Source: Bolinopsis microptera (Eukaryota; Ctenophora; Tentaculata; Lobata; Bolinopsidae). From it: a stretch of DNA of 64,000 nucleotides. Below the pieces are notes generated by a model. The model did no database searches. It saw only the letters and a program-made list of their open reading frames with translations, and was not told the origin of the DNA. The stretch covers positions 3,070,845 to 3,134,844 of the forward strand of contig NC_087084.1 in assembly GCF_026151205.1 (NCBI RefSeq). The letters are read 5' to 3'. This document shows, piece by piece, positions 12,901-21,249 of this stretch. Both the position numbers and the translations under genes were made by a program. The stretch's first letter is position 1; each line of letters begins with the position of its first letter.

Positions 12901-15857
12901 CACTTAATTGTGCGTCAAAATCGCACAAATTAAGCGAGCAAACATTAAGTGACGCATATTTAATGTGCACACTTATCAAGTTCGCAGACTCAAATTTACG
13001 GCAGTAAATTTTGCATCATACGGTACGATATATGTAATTTGGTTTTGTTAATCATTAGTGGTATTTGAGTTGTGGAGCTCGGCACGCCCTTTTCTTCGCT
13101 GGTATAACGAGAGCTTTATCTGCTGAAGCTCTCGTTATACCAGCTTGCCAACATTTGGATGAATCAAAAGAAATATTTTTGCAGATTTTACATAAATTAC
13201 TAAGTGATTAATGATTACTATAGTTACCGGTTACGTCGTTCCAAAGGTTATTGATTTTGTCATTGATTTAATTTTCTCATTGATTCACTGAAGCTCCAAG
13301 ACGATATTTCTAATCCTAGAGTAGAGATTTTTTTACCAGGATAAAGAAGCGTGGAGAAACTGTGAGTGTGATAAAAGTACGGTCCTTTCCAGCGACGAAA
13401 CAGTCGATACCACAAAACTAGGTTTGTAAATGTAATGTAATGTAATGTAATGTAATGTAATGTAATGTAAGGTAATGTAACTTAATGTAACTTAATGTAA
13501 CGTAATGTAACGTAATGTAACGTAATGTAACTTAATGTAACTTAATGTAACGTAATGTAACGTAATGTAACGTAATGTAACGTAATGTAACGTAATGTAA
13601 CGTAATGTTGTTCAAATTAAAACTCGTGATAGTGAATTATCCTGCGAATGTTTTAGAATATTTGGATATTTTGACATTGTGTAGTCGTCTCGTTTCTAAA
13701 ATTCCACCTTATACAGGTCGCCACAAGCAATGTGAGCCGATACCTTACGACGACAACTGTAACCTGATATACTTCCTTCATTACACGGATATGGGAACTA
13801 CCAAACAGCGCATCTTGGACGAGATCCTCATAGATAGGGAGCTAGGTAAGTTTAATGTAGTAATCTGGAGAACCTTGCCTTGAGAAAAGTATAGATGAGA
13901 TCCTATTTCTCATCTAATTTGCACGTGGGCGGTCGTACAGACAGACAGCATAAATAATTCTCTGAATTATAGTAGAGATACACGGATTATATCAAATTAA
14001 ATATGTAATGAATATTCCAGACCTAACGAGAAATTTCTCTCAGATTGTCCTTCGCAGCCTGATATTATCGCGATAGTTGCTGGCGTGATAGGTGGCATAC
14101 TTGCTGTGGGAATACTTTTACTCATCCTGTGGAAGATATACACTACTATTGTCGTGAGTTTATTTTCAATATGTTGTTTGTATTCAATGATCCATTTTGA
14201 TTTTTGAAAGTCCGTGAGTGATTTTTATTTTTTGTAATTATGTTTGATATATGGGCATTGGGCACCGTATTGGGCAAATTATTTAGTTATATTTCATACA
14301 ATATCTTTGTCGCATAGTAGCGGGGTAGTAAATACAGTGTTTCGTTTCGTTTCGTATACAATGCGCCGGTGCTTTTCAGTTATTACTGTATTTAGCGCTT
14401 GATTGATATCGATGTTTTATCACATTGTTCTTGGTAAATTCTTATCTCAACACAATGCAGGATAAACGAGAATATACCAAATTCTTAGAAGAGCGTTCCA
14501 AAGCAAAATGGAATACGGTAAGTTATCTGTTGCCTTGCTCTTTATTCTCAAATCGCGTATGGAAATTCTTTTCGCCTACCATTATATCCATCTTTAAATT
14601 AAAGTTAATTTTTCATCAATATGGTTAATACTGACAAGATAATTTTCTTCGGTTGTCCTTAAAATTTGTGGGATTTCTCACTGATTTTACAAGATTTCGT
14701 TAGTCACAGCTCAACAAAATTAGCCAACCCCGACTAAAGTTTTCTTTAAACCGACTTTCCATAGCAACCGAGCCTGATTTGATTAAGGGAAAGGCTCGAA
14801 AAGTTTTATTTTTGACGTGTACGAGAGAGAATGGTGATTATGCAATATGCAGATCTAATCGGTATAACTGTAAATATTTCGAGGAGTAATTTGCGCTGTT
14901 AAAATGAGACCCCCGCTACAGCCTATTTGTGTGTCAGCCGTGTAAAGTGTAAAGTTACTGATTTTAAGCATTTTCCATTTGTTGTGTGTAGTGTTAAAAC
15001 AGCGATCAGGCGAGTGCTGCAATTTCCGGGTAAAGCTCATTGTGATTAAGCTATAAGGTTATTACTATAATTTTGCTCCTCCGATAAAGAGTGTGCACAT
15101 ATTTTAGAAAAACAGCCCTGCAATTTTCACTTTTCTACACGTGACGTCATTCCTGACTCATTCTGACGTCATAACACATACAATGACGTCATAACACTCG
15201 TTATGACGTCATAACACATGCCGTGGTATATCCTTGCAGGACAACAACCCTCTCTACAAGAACCCCGTCACCCACTTCCAAAACCCGCTCTCTTCACGAT
15301 CTCCAAGTTTCGTCTACAAAGAACCTGCTAATTCTCCTCCTCCTTCCTCTCACCCCACCTCTCCAACCAACTCCGACACTGCCTTCGACTTCTCCCGCAC
15401 ATCTTCCTCTACAAACAATCAGTTACCGCGGCGGTACAATACTGGTGACTTTAACGATCACAAAGTGTCTCCGGTGAAGAATGCGGCACCCGTCGAAGAA
15501 AAAATAATAAACTCACCAAAACCACCTCCAGTAGAATCACCGCCAGACGATATCTCCACCTCTATCGACATAGCCTCCAACATTGGGGAATTTGACGATA
15601 TCCTGGGAGACATCCAAAGTACTCTCTCAAGAGACACTATCATTACCAACCCCAGTGTTGCTGGGGGACGTTTACCACCCCACCCACTACCATACAGTTC
15701 ACCGCACAGAGCAAGTCCTGCTTTACCACCAAGAGGGACCCCAGACGTCTCACCCCGTGCTGCTTTACCACCTCGTGCACATAATCCCCACACCCTGCCG
15801 TTAAGAAGGAGGGACTCGAGGGAGGGACAGGATGGTTACCTGGAGTCTAACTTGTAG
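5670..15857 (+). CDS. Integrin beta subunit (N-terminus not found)
   Basis: Single-pass adhesion receptor subunit that pairs with an alpha subunit, binds matrix ligands and links them to actin through talin. Exons read from sequence: 5670-5801, 6117-6203, 7227-7330, 8147-8236, 8500-8655, 8935-9067, 9423-9562, 9871-9999, 10240-10407, 10642-10783, 11129-11242, 12074-12178, 12567-12715, 13340-13421, 13717-13845, 14044-14153, 14461-14517, then one of three terminal exons (15240-15857, 16828-16899, 17797-17874). All junctions are GT-AG and phases match throughout, giving 675 residues before the variable tail. Domain order is beta-I, second half of hybrid, four I-EGF repeats, beta-tail, membrane helix, cytoplasmic tail, as in animal integrins. 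The signal peptide, PSI and first hybrid segment must lie upstream and are unresolved. No frameshift or stop interrupts the chain, so the gene looks functional. Confidence 0.93.
8430..8489. repeat. 9-bp array at an integrin acceptor
   Basis: 'ttacttatg' is repeated about six times and ends 10 bases before the exon at 8500, next to the short pyrimidine tract 'caccccctcag'. Confidence 0.85.
10205..10237. repeat. 16-bp duplication abutting an integrin acceptor
   Basis: 'ccattatccaattatc' occurs twice in a row and the second unit runs into 'cag' of the acceptor at 10237-10239. Confidence 0.85.
10240..12715 (+). CDS. Integrin stalk exons: four I-EGF repeats
   Basis: Five exons encode cysteine-rich integrin EGF repeats. 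The first exon has ICECPCEKDEDN and CGACQCHAESYGKNCE; later ones have GKCICGQCEC, GEFCECSNYECPRNE with CFCGDCDC, GKDCGCPV, and GECVCGECQCKPDHYGKYCD followed by CQNCGPLNC at the start of the beta-tail. The Cys-x-Cys-Gly-x-Cys-x-Cys pattern is diagnostic of integrin stalks, which extend when the receptor activates. All these exons after the first start or end in phase 1, typical of EGF modules. The two longest intronic minisatellites of the gene lie against the acceptors of the 12074 and 12567 exons. Confidence 0.92.
11428..12058. repeat. 12-bp pyrimidine-rich minisatellite before an integrin exon
   Basis: About 52 units of 'tctcttatctac' and near variants (ttc, gtc) fill most of the intron and end about 15 bases before the acceptor of exon 12074. 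The array is almost free of AG dinucleotides on the plus strand, so it behaves as one very long polypyrimidine-like tract. Open frames with Tyr-Leu-Leu-Ser or Leu-Ile-Tyr-Ser repeats come only from the 12-bp period and are not proteins. Confidence 0.95.
12331..12560. repeat. 30-bp minisatellite before an integrin exon
   Basis: About seven units made of repeated 'actctac' blocks plus 'tctctatattcaac' (or ttaac) stop a few bases before the acceptor 'tactacacag' of exon 12567. A TTAAC/TCAAC branch-like motif occurs once per unit. Confidence 0.92.
13340..14517 (+). CDS. Integrin beta-tail, membrane helix and proximal tail
   Basis: Exons 13340-13421 and 13717-13845 encode the beta-tail domain (WRNCECDKST, then RHKQCEPIPYDDNCNLIYFL). 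Exon 14044-14153 gives the helix IIAIVAGVIGGILAVGILLL followed by ILWKIYTTIV. Exon 14461-14517 gives DKREYTKFLEERSKAKWNT, matching the conserved membrane-proximal segment with the acidic residue that pairs with the alpha-subunit arginine. The exon ends in phase 0 just before the NPxY region, which is where the three alternative last exons join. Confidence 0.93.
13429..13607. repeat. 5/10-bp array just after an integrin donor
   Basis: 'taatg' repeats change into a 10-bp unit 'gtaatgtaac' and continue for about 180 bp. The array begins only about 8 bases after the donor of exon 13340-13421, so here the donor side of the intron is expanded. Confidence 0.92.
15142..15211. promoter_or_regulatory. 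Cluster of CRE (TGACGTCA) sites plus one AP-1 site
   Basis: Four perfect TGACGTCA palindromes lie at 15142-15149, 15164-15171, 15184-15191 and 15204-15211, with an AP-1-type TGACTCA at 15154-15160. Spacing is 20-22 bp. The array sits about 30 bases before the acceptor of the first alternative tail exon. TGACGTCA is the consensus for CREB/ATF bZIP factors; whether these act as an intronic enhancer, an internal promoter or are merely another splice-adjacent tandem repeat is not visible. Confidence 0.5.
15240..15857 (+). CDS. Integrin beta alternative terminal exon 1: long proline-rich tail
   Basis: The acceptor 'ggtatatccttgcag' joins in phase 0 to the proximal tail, giving KWNT then DNNPLYKNPVTHFQNP and a stop after 206 codons. 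NPLY is the membrane-proximal talin/PTB-binding NPxY motif; no second NPxY is seen. The rest is unlike ordinary integrin tails, which are about 45 residues long. It is rich in Ser and Pro, with SH3-type ALPPR twice (SPALPPRGTP, RAALPPRAHNP) and one acidic amphipathic segment EFDDILGDIQSTLS that resembles a paxillin-type LD helix. Membership in the gene is strongly supported by phase and NPLY; the roles of the extension are inference. Confidence 0.85.
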   Translation, partial: DNNPLYKNPVTHFQNPLSSRSPSFVYKEPANSPPPSSHPTSPTNSDTAFDFSRTSSSTNNQLPRRYNTGDFNDHKVSPVKNAAPVEEKIINSPKPPPVESPPDDISTSIDIASNIGEFDDILGDIQSTLSRDTIITNPSVAGGRLPPHPLPYSSPHRASPALPPRGTPDVSPRAALPPRAHNPHTLPLRRRDSREGQDGYLESNL

Positions 15858-16827
15858 TATTTTGTGAGTGCAGGAATGCTGCTTTGGGTAAATATTTCTT
15901 ATTTAATATCATGCAATCTCTTTGCAGTTTGGTTTCACGTTTGTGATGTTGCTTGATCTACCGGCAATAATAAGGACCGTAGTGTTTTTTCGAACGATAA
16001 AGTCATTTTGGCGCGGAGCTTTTTAAATTTACGACATAGGGCGAGGCTTTGGCTTTTATTGATAGCACTTCTCCGTTCCATATTATTGCCGTTGCTTATA
16101 TTCAGTTCTGTGCTTGGATCCTACTATACAATGTTCTGCATTATAAATGTTTTAATGTCATCTTAAAATAGTCTTATGAAAATAGTTTCAAGCTGTTTAG
16201 CATGCTTTGCTACGTCACAAAACCATCTTTTTGTTTGCCAGAATATTCCCAAGCGTGGCTTCACTGGTGCACAATTCTGCTTTTTTTTTCAAGCTGAAAA
16301 TGTTATTCGGCTGCTAGACTTCAATATTTCCAAGTAAATATAGTTTTATTCGCTTTCAACTTCACCCAATCTTCCCATTACAGTCTTTGGTGATGTTTGG
16401 TTATTATTTTTACATTTTTCACGAGCTCCAGCAACTTTTTTTTCTAAAATAAAACGGGTTATGTATCAGTATATCCCGATCCGTTTTAATCTTGAAAAAA
16501 ATGTTAGCTGACTATGTTTGAATTGTGCGCCAGTTTTTCTTATGAGTATTGCATGACAAAAAATTAGTTATTATTTTCTTAACCGGGTTGCTATGGAAAT
16601 GTACGGCTATACTGTGAATTTGAATAAAAATTGGGAATTCGTTGCGCGAAAATTTAAGCTATGAAGTGAGAATGAAACGAACTGATCTAATAACCTGATC
16701 GAAAATCATGTCCAATGACAATCTCTTGTTGATGACACCACATGATTGATAAACCAAGTTTTCTTACAATCAATCATTTTGATAAAGTAATTAATTAATT
16801 AATTAATCGAGTCTAATTAATAATCAG

Positions 16828-16899
16828 GGTCTGTCTCCCTTGTACAAAGAACCAACTACCAAATACACTAACCCTGCTTACTCTGGAAAGCTTATTTAG
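16828..16899 (+). CDS. Integrin beta alternative terminal exon 2: short canonical tail
   Basis: After an AG ('ctaattaataatcag') 72 bases encode GLSPLYKEPTTKYTNPAYSG, then KLI and a stop. Joined in phase 0 to KWNT this recreates the usual integrin tail layout, Trp-x-Thr-Gly, an NPxY-like site (SPLY here), a Thr-rich linker and a second NPxY (NPAY, kindlin side). The first motif has Ser where Asn is normal. The exon is too short to be found by length-based gene finding. Confidence 0.85.
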   Translation, partial: GLSPLYKEPTTKYTNPAYSGKLI

Positions 16900-17796
16900 T
16901 AGGTTGTAGAAACCCTCTCACCCCCCATTGAACTCGTAGCATGTTGCTTACTGAAATGTTATTTATATTATTGCACGGTAATTGTATTGGTGGGTTACCA
17001 GGAGTGGACAGAAAATTGTTCCTCCTAGTTCTACGTTACGGGACAGTGATGTTCTGTAATTGTGATGTAGGAAAATATGGAATCAGATTAGATTATTTAA
17101 CGAGATTATTTGCCATTTTTATTTCAGATTCCAAGACAGATTCAAACGATAATTAGGGCCTTTTTCAATTGTAGCATTATCTCTACGATTTCCAATTATA
17201 AGATTATCAGGCCGATCCTGTGCACTTTTTAAAGTTGTTAACTGTCAAATTGGCCTAGAAATGATTTCACATTTAATTCCGCAGATTACATTTTTAGTAA
17301 CAACTGATAATTTATTTGATATATTCAGTGATATAATGTTAGGAACATTACACCTTCATGAAATATTAAATACCATTGAAATTATAATAAATACCTAAAG
17401 TATGCTCGAAGATAGTTTTTAAGGTTGCATGAGCTTAGTGATACGTTCACCAAACGCACGTGCGTACGTACAATATGCATGAAAGTGCTGTAGTATTGAT
17501 ATAAACAGTATGTAACACCTCTACAAATGGAGCTTGTAGATCTAACTTCTTCGCTGACTTATCCAGAATGCTGTTATGAAAACTAATAATAATTTTATAT
17601 CTTGCAATGGCGAATCCTATGAAGATGCTCTTGGATATTTATCTCATGGTGAATCGATTGTGCACCATGAACAGTCGATATCCTTGCTGTTTCGATTAAC
17701 ATTCTGAAATAAGAACTAGCTGAATATTAAAATTAACAGTTTTTAAGTTTTGCGAAACAAATACAAATCCAGCAGCTAACCCCGTTATCCCTGCAG

Positions 17797-17874
17797 GGTT
17801 TGTCCCCTCTCTACAAAGAACCAATGACAAAGTACACTAATCCTCTTTACACTGCCGCTGCTTCTAGGATGTAG
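17797..17874 (+). CDS. Integrin beta alternative terminal exon 3: short canonical tail
   Basis: The acceptor 'cgttatccctgcag' is followed by 78 bases encoding GLSPLYKEPMTKYTNPLYTA, then AASRM and a stop. It is a close paralogue of the exon at 16828 (same first nine residues, same spacing of SPLY and NPLY) but ends differently, so it arose by exon duplication. Phase 0 matches the exon at 14461-14517. The three last exons are mutually exclusive because each has its own stop. Confidence 0.85.
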   Translation, partial: GLSPLYKEPMTKYTNPLYTAAASRM

Positions 17875-17959
17875 GAACCTATAATTATTATAGGACTCTT
17901 CTCTCACACACACACTTATCACGTGACATTGGGTGAACTGGTCTTATGGTCTGAAAGTA

Positions 17960-17988
17960 TCACACACACACACACACACACACACACA
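17960..17988. repeat. CA dinucleotide microsatellite
   Basis: About 14 consecutive CA units in the presumed 3' region of the integrin gene. Confidence 0.95.
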
Positions 17989-17999
17989 TAACTTGTATT

Positions 18000-19303
18000 T
18001 ACCAACGAGGGTTACGTGTTTTGCAACCTGATATGTATAAGGTGCTTTGTGACGTCACAGTGCAATTCAGATCAATTTATTCTCTGAAGAATAGTTGTGC
18101 TGATATAAATAGCTCTGAGGGTTGAATAAGTTGAATAATGTTCTGGTTATAACAAGTTTTCGAATTATTTTAAAAGTCTCCTAGGTTGCAATCACACAGC
18201 AGATAGAAAAATTTTACACAAAAATCTGATTTTTTGTTTCTAAATCCGCTTTAAGCTAGTTTTCACACTAATTTACACTAGGAATTCTCTAATGCAGTAT
18301 GTTTAACTATGTGGTCTGTGACCGCATACATTCTATTGAGAGGAATTTTTACATTTTTACTGTTTTTACTGGTTCTAGAGATGATCACATGAACATGCCA
18401 ATATTTCTTTGATAATTAATTAGTCGGCTATTTAGTCGACTAATTGCTCAGCTAATTGGTGAATTGATTAGTTATTATAGCTCTTGCAGTAAAACGAAAG
18501 CTCAGTTCTAATGCATTTCCTGCTTGTGAATGAGTTGACAGAATTTAATGCCATGATTTTACATCATTATCAATTTTATGTTTTATGTTTTGCTGTTTAA
18601 ATTATGATATTGTACGTTTTAATGTTTTAAAAGAAATGCTAGATATATGTGTTCAAAGTTGGTGCTAAATGATAGCTTATATGTTTAGCCTTATTTTGAA
18701 TTTTAAGTTTATTACAAGTGTAATATAAACCGAAAGCTCTAAAAATGTGTGTCTAGTTCCAGAAAGTCTTCTAATTTTACACATTTTGTGTAACACATTC
18801 TAATTTTACACAATTGCTTTAAAAATGAAAAAACGCAGGTTATTTGTGGTTCAATATGATCTTCATGCGATTAAACGCGGCAATAACTATTAACAATAGT
18901 AAAAATATTAAGTTTAACAATGTTTATTTTCTTATCATTTCCAGTTGGGTGAGTTCCAAATTATTTAGTCAATAAAATTGTGTTAACATAGGTATAGTAT
19001 ATTGATATTGTTATTGAAAATAACATCGGTTCTTTCTTTCTGCATTAATTCCTATCAAACTGGTACAAATGAGAGCTAGAGGGGCTGGGGATGAACTAAA
19101 ATGGTATAAATGTCAATTTTATTGATCAAGCAAGGTCAGGTGGCTCTTGAAATGTTATTATATACACCCTGTATATTATATCGCTATTTCTATATCGCTT
19201 ATTAGTTATTATGGTCGATTTTGAGTCAAAACTTCTCGGAAATGGTAATTGTCCAGTTTCAAAATATATCTTCTCCAACATTTTCAGTGGCATCGTCCTG
19301 AAA
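18000..19303. other. Intergenic: end of integrin region and 3' flank of pentraxin-like copy A
   Basis: No gene seen. From about 18880 the sequence matches the downstream flank of pentraxin-like copy B (27390 onward; for example 'caataactattaacaatagt' in both), so it belongs to the repeated gene unit. AATAAA-like signals occur but none can be tied to a gene. Confidence 0.6.
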
Positions 19304-19881
19304 CCAAGGTTGTTAAATACGAATTACGAGGGAATACGTACTGGAATACGAATACGTATTAATTCTCGAAAATTGACGTATTACGAAAAGGTGTGTCGTG
19401 CGCGCAAAAAATTGTTTGCTTTGTACAAGGAAATCACCTGCTTTCACGTGGTTTGAATCATCCAGAACCCCGCAGTTCACTGCCAGAGCACATGATCTTC
19501 ATAACAATTGCATTATAGGAGTGCAGTTTTGTGTAATTAGACCGTTTAATTTAAGTTACTTTCGTGTTAGAGTAAATTTTAGTTATCTTTGAATCGATTA
19601 TCGATATAGAAACAAAGTTGAAACTCTGAAATTAAATGGGGAAATAAATGTCGTGCACTCCTTTAAATTTATAATGCATGATCAATGATGAGGGTGGCGC
19701 GCAGCTGTAATGACCTAATGTTTAATTTTGAATTTGACAAATCAGCGTATTATGGCGTATTCGTGGACGTATTTAACAATCCCTAGAAATTACCGTATTA
19801 CGGCGTATTACGACGTATTCTTTATTAGAACCGAATACGTCGTATTCTTTCACGAAAATTTGACGTATTTAACAACCTTGG
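19304..19881. mobile_element. MITE-like element with terminal inverted repeats
   Basis: The left end 'ccaaggttgttaaatacg' is exactly the reverse complement of the right end 'cgtatttaacaaccttgg'. The 578-bp interior has further inverted 'acgtatta' motifs and no transposase frame. Alignment by eye with the homologous flank of copy B (27800-27895) shows the element replaces about 85 bp there, confirming insertion with a local deletion. No clear target-site duplication is seen, so the superfamily is not assigned. Confidence 0.75.
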
Positions 19882-21249
19882 TCAGAAGTATGTCTGGTCA
19901 CTGATGTAACATGTCAATTTTATATTTTTGGAGACAACACTGAACAATCAAAGTGAAAACGAACAGCTGTGACATTTAACTAAAATCTATTAAATCAAGT
20001 CGATAACACTGCTCAGTAATGTATAGATGCTTTTACCGCTTTACTTTTAGTTGTTAGTTAAAAGGAAAAATCTTTTGAGCCATTGCTTGATCATAAAAGG
20101 GGGAAAATAAATTTTACCCATTTTGTTCAGATAAGAACCATGCTTACTAAAAGAAAAAGTTGTCTTTAAAATTGATATGATTTTCGAAAAATAATAGAAA
20201 AACAGTGTCTAAAATGACAAAGTTCCCTGCTCTGTGTAGTAAACAGAATTAAAACAGCTATTATAACCGTCCATTACTCCATTAATAGCGAAGTGTGGTA
20301 ACTATGGACTAGTATCAGGAGAATGTCCATTGCCACAGTTGGTCTTGATCTTGTCAGTTACATGATTAAGGAGCTCAATCACCTCTTTAGTCATCGTAAC
20401 ACCCACCATCTTCCCTGAAATAAAGAAATGTACAAACTTTAACATATCTTTGTTCTTTGTGATGATGACCTGGTTAGTGTTATATTAGAATTAGTTAGTG
20501 TTATATTAGAATATATAGTTATAAGTTCATTGTACTAGACGTTTAATCTATTGCAGGTTTATTAACTACCATAGCATTGCTCTAACCAGAGCCCTCTCGC
20601 TTGCAGTAGCGCGCGACCGCCGTAGGCAACTTGTGAAACAAGTGACAAGCGCGTCACGCAGTACGCGTATACACATGGCTTTGTGAAACCATAGCACATA
20701 CGCTTGTCATACGTTGTTATAGACCTGCCGCGCGGCTGTATAGTGTATCGTGGCCACTTATAAGTCTAGTGAAATGACAAATACAATGGGGGTCATGACG
20801 TGATACAAGTGAAATACAACCATAAGCATAACCAAGACGTGCACCGTATCACCCGTAAAGTTATACTTATCTGCTGGGAAAATATTAAAGCTTATTCCAG
20901 CCTTGAAGTAAAACCAAATTGAATCAAATGTTAATAATAACCACTGATGCCATCCCAGATGTTTGTTAATCTCTTGGCCATGTTCCTCGTGAAAAGTTTG
21001 TCTATGTAGTTCTCCGAGTACAGCATCAACCAGGATCTGTTTTCAACGGAGTCAAACAGGTCCAATATTTTGATCAACTTATCTGTGATCGTGTATCCCA
21101 CCAGCCACTCTGAAATAATTTGTTATTTAACGATGGCAGATTGAGATGGTTTATCAATATTATATTTAAGTGGAATGATGTAAAATTCGTGGAACTGAAT
21201 CATATTATTGATAAGACAGAGGAATTTAATTCTCCCTTTGAATCAATCA

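Noticed and set aside
15458-15793. Minus-strand 111-codon frame inside the long integrin tail exon
   Set aside because: Antisense of a proline-rich coding exon; the plus-strand frame has NPLY and correct splicing.
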